This document shows, piece after piece, positions 42,709 to 52,265 of a stretch of DNA of 64,000 bases. Source of the stretch: Sphingobium cyanobacteriorum (GTDB taxonomy: Bacteria; Pseudomonadota; Alphaproteobacteria; Sphingomonadales; Sphingomonadaceae); assembly GCF_030580935.1 (NCBI RefSeq), contig NZ_JAUQOM010000001.1, forward strand, positions 806,001 to 870,000, given 5' to 3'. A program made the translations under genes and the position numbers. The notes under the pieces were generated by a model, which was given only the letters and a program-made list of their open reading frames with translations, had not been told where the DNA came from and did no database searches. Position 1 is the stretch's first letter, and each line of letters begins with the position of its first letter.

Positions 42709-44013
42709 ATGACCAATCTGCACCGCCATGCCCCGCTGCGTGTCGCGCTTGTCGGCCTCGGCACGGTGGGCGGAGGGGTGATTCGCCTTCTCAACACCAA
42801 TGGCGACCTGATCGCCCGTCGCGCCGGCTGCCCGATCCAGATCGTCGCCATCTCCGCGCGCGACCGCAGCAAGGATCGCGGCGTCGACCTGTCGCCCTAT
42901 GAATGGGTGGACGACATGACGACGCTGGCGACGCGCGACGATGTCGATGTGGTGGTGGAACTGATAGGCGGCGCGGACGGCCCGGCGCTGACCCTGGCGC
43001 GCCAGTGCCTGACGCTGGGCAAGCCGTTCGTCACCGCCAACAAGGCGATGCTGGCGCATCATGGCCTGGACCTCGCCCGCCTGGCCGAACAGGGCGGCAC
43101 CGCGCTCAAATATGAAGCGGCGGTCGCGGGCGGCATCCCGGTCATCAAGGGGATGCGCGAAGGCGCCGCAGCCAATGAGATCGCCCGTGTCTATGGCATC
43201 CTCAACGGCACCTGCAATTATATCCTGACCACCATGGAGAAGGAAGGCCGCGCCTTTGACGAGGTGCTCAAGGAAGCGCAGGAGCTGGGCTATGCCGAAG
43301 CCGACCCCAGCTTCGACATTGACGGCGTCGATGCCGCGCACAAGCTGACCATCCTCGCCAGCCTGGCGTTCGGCACGGAGCTGGATTTCGGCGCGGTCGC
43401 GACCACCGGCATCCGCCACGTCATCGCCGCCGACATCGCCGAAGCCGCCGCATTGGGCTTTCGCATTCGCTTGGTCGGCATGGCGCAAAATGGTCCAGAA
43501 GGTCTGTTCCAGCGGGTCCACCCGATGCTGGTGCCGCTCGACCATCCGCTCGCCCATGTCGATGGTTCCCTCAACGCCGTGGTGGCGGAGGGGAATTTCG
43601 TCGGTCGCCTGTTCTTCCAGGGGCGTGGCGCGGGCGACGGCCCGACCGCTTCGGCCGTGGTCGCCGACCTGATCGACGTGGCGCGCGATGAATATGGCGA
43701 CGCTTTCGCCATGCCGGTCGCGGCCCTGTCGCCGCAAAATGTGGCGGATGCCGGCGCGCGCATCGGCCGCACCTATCTGCGCTTCAAGGTGCAGGACCGC
43801 CCCGGCGTGCTGGCCGAAATCGCCGCCGCCACCCGCGACGCTGGCGTGTCGATCGAAAGCATGATCCAGCGCGGCGCGAATCAGGCCGACGGGGTTCTGG
43901 TCGCGATCGTCACCCATGCGGGCGAAGAACGCTGCGTCCATGACGCCCTGGAACGGCTGGCCGGTTCCGACAGCCTGCTCGACACACCGATGGTGATGCA
44001 CATTCTCGACTGA
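42709..44013 (+). CDS. hom: homoserine dehydrogenase
   Basis: Reduces aspartate semialdehyde to homoserine with NAD(P)H, on the way to threonine and methionine. The 434 residues comprise the nucleotide-binding GLGTVGGGVIRLL, FVTANKAMLAHHG, EAAVAGGIPVIKGMREG, the catalytic GILNGTCNYILTTM and EADPSFDIDGVDAAHKLTIL, and a C-terminal ACT domain (RPGVLAEIAAATRDAGVSIESM) for feedback by threonine. Length is normal. glpX follows 166 bases later on the same strand. Confidence 0.97.
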   Translation: MTNLHRHAPLRVALVGLGTVGGGVIRLLNTNGDLIARRAGCPIQIVAISARDRSKDRGVDLSPYEWVDDMTTLATRDDVDVVVELIGGADGPALTLARQCLTLGKPFVTANKAMLAHHGLDLARLAEQGGTALKYEAAVAGGIPVIKGMREGAAANEIARVYGILNGTCNYILTTMEKEGRAFDEVLKEAQELGYAEADPSFDIDGVDAAHKLTILASLAFGTELDFGAVATTGIRHVIAADIAEAAALGFRIRLVGMAQNGPEGLFQRVHPMLVPLDHPLAHVDGSLNAVVAEGNFVGRLFFQGRGAGDGPTASAVVADLIDVARDEYGDAFAMPVAALSPQNVADAGARIGRTYLRFKVQDRPGVLAEIAAATRDAGVSIESMIQRGANQADGVLVAIVTHAGEERCVHDALERLAGSDSLLDTPMVMHILD

Positions 44014-44179
44014 TGTGGGATCGCTGCTGCCCGTCCCCATACCAGGGGCCAGGCGGCAATGCGCGGGACAACCCCGTCGCTTCGGGACCAGGGCTCCGAC
44101 GGCCAATCTGTCGTCCTCGCTCGACAAGGCAGGAACGACCTCCTATCGCGTCGGATCATAAGAATAGGCAGAGGAAGTC

Positions 44180-45163
44180 ATGGTGCAGGCAAGCTCGACT
44201 CTCGATCGCGTCCTGGTCCTGGAAATGGTCCGCGTCACGGAAGCGGCGGCCATCGCCGCGTCCAGACTGATCGGCCGGGGTGACGAGAAAGCGGCGGACG
44301 CCGCCGCGGTGGAGGCGATGCGCCTTGCCTTCAACGATCTCTACATGGACGGCACCGTCGTCATCGGCGAAGGGGAGCGCGACGAGGCGCCGATGCTCTA
44401 TATCGGCGAAAAGGTCGGCAACGCCATCGGCACCGGGCCGAAGATCGACATCGCGCTCGATCCGCTGGAGGGCACCACCATCACCGCCAAGGCCGGACCG
44501 AACGCGCTCGCCGTGCTCGCCATTTCGGAGGAAGGCGGGCTGCTGAACGCGCCCGATGTCTATATGGAAAAGCTGGCGATTGGGCCGGGCTATCCCGAAG
44601 GCACGATCGACCTCAATCGGTCGGTGCGGGAAAATGTCGAGGCGGTGGCCAGTGCCAAGGGGGTCGATCCGCACGATCTGATCGTCTGCGTGCTCGACCG
44701 GCCGCGTCATGAGAGGCTGATCGGCGAATTGCGGGCGATCGGCTGCGGCATCATGCTGATCCCCGATGGCGACGTGGCGGGGGTGATCGCGACCAGCGAC
44801 CCTGAAACGACGATCGATATCTATATGGGATCAGGCGGAGCGCCGGAGGGCGTGCTCGCCTGCGCCGCCCTGCGCTGCGTGGGTGGCCAGTTCAAGGGCA
44901 AGCTGCTGTTCCGCAATGAGGATGAAAAAGCACGGGCCCGCAAATGGGGCATCACCGACCTCGACAAGATCTACGACCTCAAGGAACTGGCGAAGGGCGA
45001 CTGCATCTTCGCCGCGACCGGCGTGACCGACGGGTCGCTGCTGAACGGGGTCAAGCGGCTGCCTGGCGGCAAGCTGACCACCGAAAGCGTGGTGATGCGT
45101 GCCAGCACCGGCACCGTGCGCTGGGTGAAGGGGGAACATCGCCTCAATCATAAGGGCTTGTGA
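44180..45163 (+). CDS. glpX: class II fructose-1,6-bisphosphatase
   Basis: GlpX hydrolyses fructose-1,6-bisphosphate in gluconeogenesis. The 327-residue protein shows the metal-binding VVIGEGERDEAPML, the substrate/metal motif DIALDPLEGTT, and GSGGAPEGVLACAALRC. AGAGGAAG precedes ATG 44180. It is the usual neighbour of homoserine dehydrogenase in alphaproteobacteria and here would also serve growth on glycerol taken in by the glp genes at 48-50 kb. Confidence 0.97.
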   Translation: MVQASSTLDRVLVLEMVRVTEAAAIAASRLIGRGDEKAADAAAVEAMRLAFNDLYMDGTVVIGEGERDEAPMLYIGEKVGNAIGTGPKIDIALDPLEGTTITAKAGPNALAVLAISEEGGLLNAPDVYMEKLAIGPGYPEGTIDLNRSVRENVEAVASAKGVDPHDLIVCVLDRPRHERLIGELRAIGCGIMLIPDGDVAGVIATSDPETTIDIYMGSGGAPEGVLACAALRCVGGQFKGKLLFRNEDEKARARKWGITDLDKIYDLKELAKGDCIFAATGVTDGSLLNGVKRLPGGKLTTESVVMRASTGTVRWVKGEHRLNHKGL

Positions 45164-45204
45164 CGCTGACGGGCCAGACCGACAGGCCCCTGTTGCAACG
45201 CAGC

Positions 45205-45582
45205 CTAACGCCCGGCCCGATGATTGAGATCATGGCCCAGCGCCAATATACCGACGCCGATCAGCGTATAGACGCTTTCCTGCATGCCATGGTCCATGGT
45301 CATCGCCCCCGCCATCACGCCCAGGCCCAGCGATCCGATCGCGGCCGGCATCATATAGCCATGGATGACCGCGCCATGGCCCAGGGCGATCGCGCCCAGC
45401 GCAATCGCCAGCACCAGTCCGACTTCATGGAAAATCGGGCTTTCAAAAATGCCACCGGCCGACGCCAATAATCCCAATATCACCGCGGTTGCAAAACAAT
45501 GGGCGACGCACAGCCCCGACAGCGCAATGGCTATGCGGTCGATCCGACCGCTCAGAAGGGCATGGCGCAAAGTCACTCTCAT
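45205..45582 (-). CDS. MerC-domain membrane protein
   Basis: A 125-residue MerC-family protein with four membrane helices. The typical CVAHC motif lies in the first helix (IALSGLCVAHCFATAVILGLL). MerC proteins import mercury or other metals, and chromosomal copies like this are often linked with Fur-family regulators. A Zur-like palindrome overlaps its -10 region (45609-45631), so zinc is a reasonable guess for the signal. Convergent with glpX. Confidence 0.85.
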   Translation of the reverse strand: MRVTLRHALLSGRIDRIAIALSGLCVAHCFATAVILGLLASAGGIFESPIFHEVGLVLAIALGAIALGHGAVIHGYMMPAAIGSLGLGVMAGAMTMDHGMQESVYTLIGVGILALGHDLNHRAGR

Positions 45583-45608
45583 GGTCGCCGCTACATAGGG
45601 CAGGCCAG

Positions 45609-45655
45609 CATAAGTTACAACATAACATTACAGATTACGGACAGCGAACGGGCAA
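45609..45655 (-). promoter_or_regulatory. merC promoter with Zur-like box
   Basis: On the minus strand TTGCCC (45655-45650), 17 bases, then TGTAAT (45632-45627) make a good sigma-70-type promoter. A 23-base palindrome (45609-45631) beginning GTAATGTTATG overlaps the -10. By eye it agrees with the E. coli Zur consensus at 16 of 23 positions, including an uninterrupted AATGTTAT. Confidence 0.55.
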
Positions 45656-45738
45656 AAGACTGGTGCATTATGCCGGAAGGCGTTGATCTGACCCATGCGC
45701 GTGCAACGACGAACGGGTTCTGATCAAAGCGGTCTGTA

Positions 45739-47517
45739 TCAGGCGGCCAGGCGCAGGCAGTTGCGGCCGCTATGCTTCGCCCGGTACAGCGCCTTGTCCG
45801 CCGCTTCCAGAAGCACCGACCGGTCGGCATCGCCCTTCAACTCGACCAGCCCGGCACTGAAGGTAACGCGGATCGCCTGTCCGCCGCCCACGGTTATCGG
45901 CTCTTCCAGCAAGATGCGCAGCCGCTCGCACACCAGGCTCGACCTGTCTATGTCGCTGTCCGCCAGCAATATGGCGAATTCTTCGCCGCCCAGGCGACCG
46001 ATACTGTCGACGCCACGCAGGCCGGGCCGCAATCGCGCCACGAACGCGCTCAACACCTGATCGCCCGCACCATGGCCGAAACGGTCGTTGACCGCCTTGA
46101 AATAATCGATGTCGATCAGCAGCAGGCTGGAACGCGCACCGATCCGTGTCCGCTGGATCTCGGCATCCAGCTTGTCGAGGAAGGCGCGGCGACTGTCCGC
46201 GCCCGTCAGCGAATCGCGCGCAGCCACCTGTTGCAGCGCCCTCTGGCGGGCCTTGTGCCGGGAAATGTCGCGAATCGTGCTGACGACTCCGTTCGGCTCG
46301 CCATGTTCATCGACCACCGCGCGCGTCACCATCTCGCACCAGTCGAGATCGCCTGCCGACACCAGCGGGCGAAACTCCACCTTGTGGATGCTTCCAGGCT
46401 GGATCAGGGCGCGGCGGTGCGCGGCGATCACCACCGCGCGATCCTGTGGATCGACCAGGTTGGCGGCCGACTGTCCAACCAGCAGTTCGGGCGCGCAGCC
46501 GATCTGCTCATGCGCGGAGGGCGATGCATATTCGATCAGCCCCGCGACGCTGATGTTGAGCACGATATCGCCGCTATGTTCGGCGATCGCGCGGAACCGC
46601 GTCTCGCTCTCCTCCAGCATGCGGAACAGACGGCGGCGGGCATGAAGCTCCGCCGCGATCGGCATGCTGAGCAGGAAACTCAGGGCGACATAGAATTGGA
46701 AAAACTGAACCCGGTCGCCCGGCGGTACCGGGATGATCGTCAACGGTCCCACACCGGACATGGTCGCCGTGCCGCCGATCAGCGCCAGCAGGATGATCGA
46801 TGCCGCAGCCCCCATCTGGCCGACGCGAAAGGCGATCAGCACCAGCGGGAGCAAGGGCGCGAACAGCATGGGATAGCGCGCCCAATAAAAGATATGGACG
46901 GTGCTGAGCGCGAACAGCGCCAGCAGCACAACCGTCTCCACCTTGCCATGCCGCGGCGTTTTGCGCAGCCAGCGCCCCAGTTCGCCCTGCAACAGCATGA
47001 TCAGGATCGGCGCGCAGGTCAGGCCGCCCAGCGCATGGCCGGTGTACCATTGCCAGAAGGAGGCGGCGAACGGCACCGGCGTCAGGCTTGCGGCAACCCC
47101 GGCCGCCAACAGTCCGGTCACGGTGTCGGCAACGGCGGTCAGGGCCAGAATGAATATCGCCAGCGACCGGATCGATCCGGTCACACGATGATCAGGCACG
47201 AAGCGACGGCACAGCAGCGCCACGATCAGCGATTCGAGGATGTTGATCACCGCCATCGGCGCGGCCGCCATCAGGCCCATGCCGAACAACGCGGTCGCCG
47301 CAGCACTCGCGACGGCGCAAACCATCAGGGTGCGCGGCCAGTAACTGGTGCGCGAGGTCAGCAATTCCGCCATCAAAAAGGCATTGGCGACCCAAATGAA
47401 GGCCAGCCCGCCCTCGAAGCGCGACAGCAACAGCGCGGCCGACGCCGCCACGAAATAGACGCAGCCGGTCGCGATCGAAGCGAGCAGGGAAGGATGACGA
47501 AGGGCGGGCCGCAACAT
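45739..47517 (-). CDS. diguanylate cyclase: MASE1 - PAS - GGDEF
   Basis: A 592-residue c-di-GMP synthase at the inner membrane. Residues 1-290 form a MASE1-like sensor with about eight helices (GGLAFIWVANAFLMAELL is characteristic). A PAS domain follows (FRAIAEHSGDIVLNISVAGLIEYASPSA). The GGDEF domain has the active signature GGEEF (510-514) and the inhibitory site RGVD (501-504) five residues before it, so product feedback is expected. No EAL domain. It stands alone between merC and glpK. Confidence 0.94.
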   Translation of the reverse strand: MLRPALRHPSLLASIATGCVYFVAASAALLLSRFEGGLAFIWVANAFLMAELLTSRTSYWPRTLMVCAVASAAATALFGMGLMAAAPMAVINILESLIVALLCRRFVPDHRVTGSIRSLAIFILALTAVADTVTGLLAAGVAASLTPVPFAASFWQWYTGHALGGLTCAPILIMLLQGELGRWLRKTPRHGKVETVVLLALFALSTVHIFYWARYPMLFAPLLPLVLIAFRVGQMGAAASIILLALIGGTATMSGVGPLTIIPVPPGDRVQFFQFYVALSFLLSMPIAAELHARRRLFRMLEESETRFRAIAEHSGDIVLNISVAGLIEYASPSAHEQIGCAPELLVGQSAANLVDPQDRAVVIAAHRRALIQPGSIHKVEFRPLVSAGDLDWCEMVTRAVVDEHGEPNGVVSTIRDISRHKARQRALQQVAARDSLTGADSRRAFLDKLDAEIQRTRIGARSSLLLIDIDYFKAVNDRFGHGAGDQVLSAFVARLRPGLRGVDSIGRLGGEEFAILLADSDIDRSSLVCERLRILLEEPITVGGGQAIRVTFSAGLVELKGDADRSVLLEAADKALYRAKHSGRNCLRLAA

Positions 47518-47616
47518 GGTGCGACTGGGCTAAGGCTTCATCCTTAATATTTATTATCTTTCCCGTCCTTGTGATGCACATGACAGGACGAATGGTTCGG
47601 GCGACAGGCAGGATAG

Positions 47617-49107
47617 TCAGCCGGTCGCGACAGGATCAGCCCGCACGCCCTGCGCGATCAGCCGGTGCCAGCCGGCCAGCCGCCGGTCACGCGCTTCATC
47701 GGGCAGCGCCGGATCGAAACGATCCCTTCCGGGCACCATCGCCATGGCCTCCGCCAATGTCGCAAACATGCCCGCACCGACGCCGGCCAGCATCGCTGCG
47801 CCCCGCGCCGTCGTTTCGACATCGGCGGGCCGCTCCACCGGCAACGCCAGCATGTCGGCCATGTCCTGCGCAATCCAGTCATTGGCGCTCATCCCGCCAT
47901 CGATGCGCAATATCCGCCACGCAACGCCATCGGCGGCAAAGGCGGTTGCAAGATCATGCACCTGGTGCACGATCGATTCGAGCGCCGCGCGGACGACATG
48001 CGCCCGGCCGACACCATGGGTCAGGCCGCTGATGCTGCCCGTCACCTCCGGCCGCCAGTGCGGCGCGCCCAGCCCTGACAAGGCCGGCAACAGATAGACG
48101 CCGCCATTGTCGGGCACGGACCGCGCGATCGCATCGGTGTCGGCGGCCGCCGCGATCAACCCCAATTGATCGCGCAGCCACTGGATCAGGCTGCCGGCAA
48201 CGAAGATCGATCCTTCCAGCGCATAATGGCGATGGCCGCCAATCTGGCAGAGCAAGGTGCCAAGCAGACGGTTGCGGGACAGCGGCAGCGCCTCTCCGGT
48301 CGACGCCAGGATGAAGGCGCCGGTGCCCAGCGTCGCCTTGACCGCGCCGGATGCCAGGCATCCCTGCCCGATCGTCGCCGCCTGCTGGTCGCCAGCAAGG
48401 CCGCAAAGCGCGATCGCGCCACCCAGCAGCGCCTTCTGGCTGAATCCGAATGGTCCGGCATTGTCCACGATTTCGGCCAATGCCTGTTGCGGCACCCCGA
48501 ACAGCGCGCAAAGATCCGCATCCCAGCGCGCGTCTGCCAGCGCCATGAGTTGGGTGCGGCTGGCGTTGCTTGCATCGCTGACATGCATGCCGCCGGTCAG
48601 CTTCCACATCAGCCAGCTCTCGACCGTGCCAAAGGCAAGATTGCGCCCCGCCTCCGCCACCTGCGGCACATGGTCGATCAGCCAGCGCATCTTGGTCGCG
48701 GAAAAATAGGGATCGACGATCAGGCCGGTGCGCTGCTGGATCATCGGTTCATGCCCGCTGGCGCGCAACTGCGCGCACTGGCTGGCCGTGCGCCGATCCT
48801 GCCAGACGATCGCCCTGGCCAGCGGCCGACCGTTCCGCCTGTCCCATGCCACCACCGTTTCGCGCTGGTTGGTGATCCCGATCGCGGCGATCCGGTCCGC
48901 GCCACCGGCCTGGTCCACGATCTGGCGGGCACAATCCAGCGTCCGCGCCCAGATTTCGTCGGCGTCATGTTCGACCCAGCCGGGACGGGGATAATATTGG
49001 CTCAAGGGCGCCTGGGCCGTCGCGACCCGTTCACCGCCGGGCGCATAGAGCATCGCCCGCGTCGATGTCGTCCCCGCATCCAGCACCAGCAGATGACGCT
49101 CGCTCAT
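47617..49107 (-). CDS. glpK: glycerol kinase
   Basis: Phosphorylates glycerol to sn-glycerol-3-phosphate with ATP. The 496-residue protein has the N-terminal DAGTTSTRAMLY, GITNQRETVVAWDRRNGRPLARAIVWQDRRT, and GTGAFI and WRILRIDGGMSANDW in the ATPase lobe. An in-frame extension to 49212 overlaps glpD and is ignored. The ATG overlaps the glpD stop (ATGA), so glpD-glpK is one operon; no glpF or glpR is in view. Confidence 0.96.
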   Translation of the reverse strand: MSERHLLVLDAGTTSTRAMLYAPGGERVATAQAPLSQYYPRPGWVEHDADEIWARTLDCARQIVDQAGGADRIAAIGITNQRETVVAWDRRNGRPLARAIVWQDRRTASQCAQLRASGHEPMIQQRTGLIVDPYFSATKMRWLIDHVPQVAEAGRNLAFGTVESWLMWKLTGGMHVSDASNASRTQLMALADARWDADLCALFGVPQQALAEIVDNAGPFGFSQKALLGGAIALCGLAGDQQAATIGQGCLASGAVKATLGTGAFILASTGEALPLSRNRLLGTLLCQIGGHRHYALEGSIFVAGSLIQWLRDQLGLIAAAADTDAIARSVPDNGGVYLLPALSGLGAPHWRPEVTGSISGLTHGVGRAHVVRAALESIVHQVHDLATAFAADGVAWRILRIDGGMSANDWIAQDMADMLALPVERPADVETTARGAAMLAGVGAGMFATLAEAMAMVPGRDRFDPALPDEARDRRLAGWHRLIAQGVRADPVATG

Positions 49108-50612
49108 GCCTGTTCCTCCAGCCATTGATCCAGCCGCGCGACCTGCGCCGCATCCAGCCGCAGGCCGAGCTTGCTCCGCCGCCAGAGTATGTCCGCACTG
49201 GTCCGCGCCCATTCGCGCACCATCATGTGGCGCACTTCCGCTTCGGTCAGGCCATGGCCGAAATCCGCGCCAAGCCCGGTCCTGTCAGTGGCAGCGCCAA
49301 GCCAGTCCCACGCCTGCGTGCCATAGGCGCGCGCGATCCGGTCCACAGTCGCGGGGGCCAGGAACGGATAGTCGCCCGCCAGACGGTCGATCACCGCGGC
49401 CAGGCCCGTCTTGGGAAAATCGCCGCCGGGCAATGGCGCGCGCGCCGTCCAGTCCCCGCCGCTCAGCGCCGGAAGATATGGCTGGAGCTGATCCACCGCT
49501 CCGGCCGCCAGATGACGATAGGTGGTGATCTTGCCGCCAAAGACACTGAGCAAAGGGGCCTGCCCGCCTGCCTCGTCCAGTTCCAGCCGATAGCCGCGCG
49601 TCGCCGCTTCGGGCCGGTTCGATCCGTCATCGATCAGCGGCCGCACTCCGGCATAGGACCACACGACATCGGTGGGCGTGATGGCCCGGACGAAATAGCG
49701 ATTCGCGCCTTCGCACAGATAGGCGATTTCTTCCGCGCTCGCCGTCACCGGATCGACACCGTCCCGATGGTCGCGATCCGTCGTGCCGATCAGCGTGAAG
49801 GCGCGTTCATAGGGAATGGCGAAGAAGATGCGGCCGTCGGGCAACTGGAAAAAATAGGCGAAGTCATGATCGAACAGGCGCGGCACGACGATATGCGATC
49901 CACGCACCAGCCGCATATGGCGCGCGCTCCGGCAACCGGCGCGATCGAGCAGGTCGAGCACGGCCGGTCCCGCTGCATTGACGACCGCGCGGGCGCGGAA
50001 CAGGCACGTCTCGCCCCCGGCCCCGCGCGCCGTGATCCGCCAATGGTCGCCGACGCGCTCCAGCCGCTCGACATGGGTTCGGGTCTGGACATCCGCACCC
50101 CGATCGGCGGCATCGCGCGCGTTGAGCAGGACAAGCCGGGCATCATCGACCCAGGCATCGGAATAGCCATAGGCCGGGCCGAAACCGGGCTTGAGCGCCA
50201 GCCCCGCCGGGTGGCGACGCAGATCGATCGCCTCCGTCGCCGGCAGGGCATGCCGCCCGCCGATATGGTCGTACAGGAACAGGCCCAGCCGCAACAACCA
50301 GCGCGGCCTCAGCCCCTTGGTCCAGGGCAGGACGAAGCGCATCGGATGAATGATGTGCGGCGCGATTGTCCAGAGCCGCTCCCGCTCGATCAGCGATTCG
50401 CGCACCAGGGCGAATTCGCCATGCTCCAGATAGCGCAATCCGCCATGGATCAGCTTGGTCGAGGCGGATGATGTCCCCTGCGCAAGATCGCCCCGTTCCA
50501 GCAACAGCACGCGCGCGCCGCGCCCGGCGGCATCGCGGGCAACGCCGCAGCCGTTCACCCCGCCGCCGATAACGGCCAGGTCATGGATACCGGCTGCGCT
50601 CTCCTCGCTCAC
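49104..50612 (-). CDS. glpD: FAD-dependent glycerol-3-phosphate dehydrogenase
   Basis: Membrane-associated flavoenzyme that oxidises glycerol-3-phosphate to dihydroxyacetone phosphate and passes electrons to quinone. The 502 residues have the FAD motif DLAVIGGGVNGCGVARDAAGRG, GTSSASTKLIHGGLRYLEHGEFALVRESL, and VWSYAGVRPL with SVFGGKITTYR. The start is GTG at 50612 with AGGAT just upstream. It leads the two-gene operon with glpK. Together with glpX it feeds glycerol into gluconeogenesis. Confidence 0.96.
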   Translation of the reverse strand: MSEESAAGIHDLAVIGGGVNGCGVARDAAGRGARVLLLERGDLAQGTSSASTKLIHGGLRYLEHGEFALVRESLIERERLWTIAPHIIHPMRFVLPWTKGLRPRWLLRLGLFLYDHIGGRHALPATEAIDLRRHPAGLALKPGFGPAYGYSDAWVDDARLVLLNARDAADRGADVQTRTHVERLERVGDHWRITARGAGGETCLFRARAVVNAAGPAVLDLLDRAGCRSARHMRLVRGSHIVVPRLFDHDFAYFFQLPDGRIFFAIPYERAFTLIGTTDRDHRDGVDPVTASAEEIAYLCEGANRYFVRAITPTDVVWSYAGVRPLIDDGSNRPEAATRGYRLELDEAGGQAPLLSVFGGKITTYRHLAAGAVDQLQPYLPALSGGDWTARAPLPGGDFPKTGLAAVIDRLAGDYPFLAPATVDRIARAYGTQAWDWLGAATDRTGLGADFGHGLTEAEVRHMMVREWARTSADILWRRSKLGLRLDAAQVARLDQWLEEQA

Positions 50613-50764
50613 ACATCCTGTCTAGGACGGTTATGCGCATCAGGAAACCGGGAAAGCGCGCCCCGTTCAGGCGCGGGAACTTTCATGGACAGGGTGCTGC
50701 GCTGCCGATCCGGTCCCATGCGGCCAATGCCAGCATGCAGGCCCCGGTCACGGACAGGGCGCGA

Positions 50765-51142
50765 TCAGGCTTTCTCCAGCGTGCATTGCAGCGGATGCTG
50801 GTTCTGCCGGGCGAAATCCATCACCTGGTTCACCTTCGTCTCGGCGACCTCATAGCTGAAGATGCCGCACACGCCGACGCCGCGCTGATGCACATGCAAC
50901 ATCACGCGAGTCGCTTCCTCCATGTCCATGCGAAAGAAACTTTGCAGGACATGCACGACGAATTCCATCGGCGTATAATCGTCATTGAGCATCAGCACCT
51001 TGTAGAGCGACGGCTTCTTGGTGCGGGTGCGCGTCCGGGTCGCGATGCCGACATTCGGCCCGCCGGGGCCTTCGCCCTGATCGTCCTGATCCCGGCCCGC
51101 CATCTTGACGGACCATGCAGATGCGGTGGTGACACTGTTCAT
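50765..51142 (-). CDS. clpS: ClpS adaptor of the ClpAP protease
   Basis: ClpS delivers N-end-rule substrates to ClpA. The 125-residue protein has a disordered start and the conserved core [58 protein letters not shown]. The NDDYTPM loop and the ML-VH helix form the N-degron pocket. ATG 51142 is taken; ATG 51103 is the shorter option. No clpA follows in this window. It lies downstream of the phasin gene. Confidence 0.95.
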   Translation of the reverse strand: MNSVTTASAWSVKMAGRDQDDQGEGPGGPNVGIATRTRTRTKKPSLYKVLMLNDDYTPMEFVVHVLQSFFRMDMEEATRVMLHVHQRGVGVCGIFSYEVAETKVNQVMDFARQNQHPLQCTLEKA

Positions 51143-51247
51143 GATGGTCGAGGATATGGCGATTTACCGGCGCAAGGCAAGAGGGTGGGTCGGCCCATTC
51201 AACCGGCAGCGGCGATATTTCAACCTGACCGGACTACGATCCTGGGG

Positions 51248-51299
51248 TTTGCCAACCCTGCCCTGGCAAAGGGGGGCCATGTCGTGCCGGGTTGGCAAA
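51248..51299. repeat. 11-bp inverted repeat upstream of clpS
   Basis: TTTGCCAACCC (51248-51258) and GGGTTGGCAAA (51289-51299) are perfect arms around a 30-base spacer, with a further CTGGCAAAGG inside. It lies in the clpS upstream region. An attenuator, operator or mRNA hairpin are all possible. Confidence 0.45.
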
Positions 51300-51318
51300 G
51301 GGCATATAGCCTGACGCA

Positions 51319-51353
51319 AAGGGCGCCGTCCCCTGGATGGGAACGGCGCCCTT
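51319..51353 (-). terminator. phasin gene terminator
   Basis: AAGGGCGCCGT (51319-51329) and ACGGCGCCCTT (51343-51353) make a perfect 11-bp arm pair, extendable with one bulge. On the minus strand the 3' arm ends in CCCTTTGCG. It lies about 30 bases after the phasin stop and fits an intrinsic terminator with a short T run. Confidence 0.65.
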
Positions 51354-51380
51354 GCGCTATGACATAGGGGTCGGGAAGGC

Positions 51381-52253
51381 TCAGGCGGCCAGCGACTTCA
51401 CCTTGTCCGTCACCAGCGTCATGCGCGCGGTCAGCGGCTGGGCGACATCGCCGGCCAGCTTGATGAAGGCTTCGCTGCTCTTGGCGGCTTCCTTGGTGAA
51501 CTCGTCGAAGCTGCTCGACAGCAACTGGCTCTGGAGCTGGAAGAATTCGGTCGGCGTCTTGACGGTCGAGAAGGTCTTGAAAGAGGCGGTCGCCTTTTCG
51601 AAGCTCTTCTTGCTGTAATCGACGGCGTCCTGCCCCATGGTTTCGATGCCCTTGGCGGCAATCTTGCCGGATTCCACCAGCGCTTCGACATTGCCCTTGG
51701 CCAGGTCGCTCAGTTCCTCGATCGCCTTGGTCGACTTTTCAACGCCGGCCTTCGCCTTTTCGTTGAAATCGGCATAGGCGGTTTCGAGCTTCGCCTTGGT
51801 TTCTTCGGCGAACTTCTTTCCGGTTTCGATCACGTCGGTCATGCTCTTGGTTCCTTCTGCGGGCAGCGGCTGGGTCGCAATGGTTTCGGCCTTTTCGGTC
51901 AGGCTCTCTGTAATCCTAGATTCGGGCGCGGCATCCCCCGCGATCGTGGCGGCCACGAGAGCGACGGGATCGGCCTGGCTTTCCACGCTTTCCGTCAGGG
52001 ACGAGGGCGTGGGAGCGGGCGTCGGCGTCGGAGCAGGGGTCGGCGCAGGCGTGGGCGCGGGCGTCGGCGCCTTCTGCGGATTGGTGTCGATCGGCTTGAC
52101 CGCCGCCGAAACCGCCTTGCGGGGCGCAGGCGCCTTGCCGGCAGGTTCACTGATCGCCGCTTCGGCCGCCTTGAGCGCCTCGCTGGCTGACAATGTCGTC
52201 GCACCTGCCTTGCTGCGTGGCGCATTTCTCGGCGTCTTGGGCGTAACGGCCAT
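51381..52253 (-). CDS. phasin family protein
   Basis: Phasins coat polyhydroxyalkanoate granules. From ATG 52253, just after GGAGAAGGTC, the protein has 290 residues. The N-terminal third is Ala/Pro/Lys-rich, with a tandem Ala-Pro-Thr-Pro linker (about 63-83). The C-terminal half is the long amphipathic phasin domain (VIETGKKFAEETKAKLETAYADFNEKAK, GIETMGQDAVDYSKKSFEKATASFKTF). Its promoter carries two TGCAGTGCA sites. PHA synthase lies just upstream on the same strand. Confidence 0.92.
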   Translation of the reverse strand: MAVTPKTPRNAPRSKAGATTLSASEALKAAEAAISEPAGKAPAPRKAVSAAVKPIDTNPQKAPTPAPTPAPTPAPTPTPAPTPSSLTESVESQADPVALVAATIAGDAAPESRITESLTEKAETIATQPLPAEGTKSMTDVIETGKKFAEETKAKLETAYADFNEKAKAGVEKSTKAIEELSDLAKGNVEALVESGKIAAKGIETMGQDAVDYSKKSFEKATASFKTFSTVKTPTEFFQLQSQLLSSSFDEFTKEAAKSSEAFIKLAGDVAQPLTARMTLVTDKVKSLAA

Positions 52254-52265
52254 GACCTTCTCCAT

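Noticed and set aside
45205..45582. Mercury resistance (mer) operon
   Set aside because: Only a MerC-domain protein is present; there is no merR, merT, merP or merA, and the promoter carries a Zur-like, not MerR-like, site.
52020..52075. Simple-sequence repeat of GGCGTCGG type as a regulatory microsatellite
   Set aside because: It codes for the Ala-Pro-Thr-Pro linker in the phasin and stays in frame; protein-level low complexity explains it.
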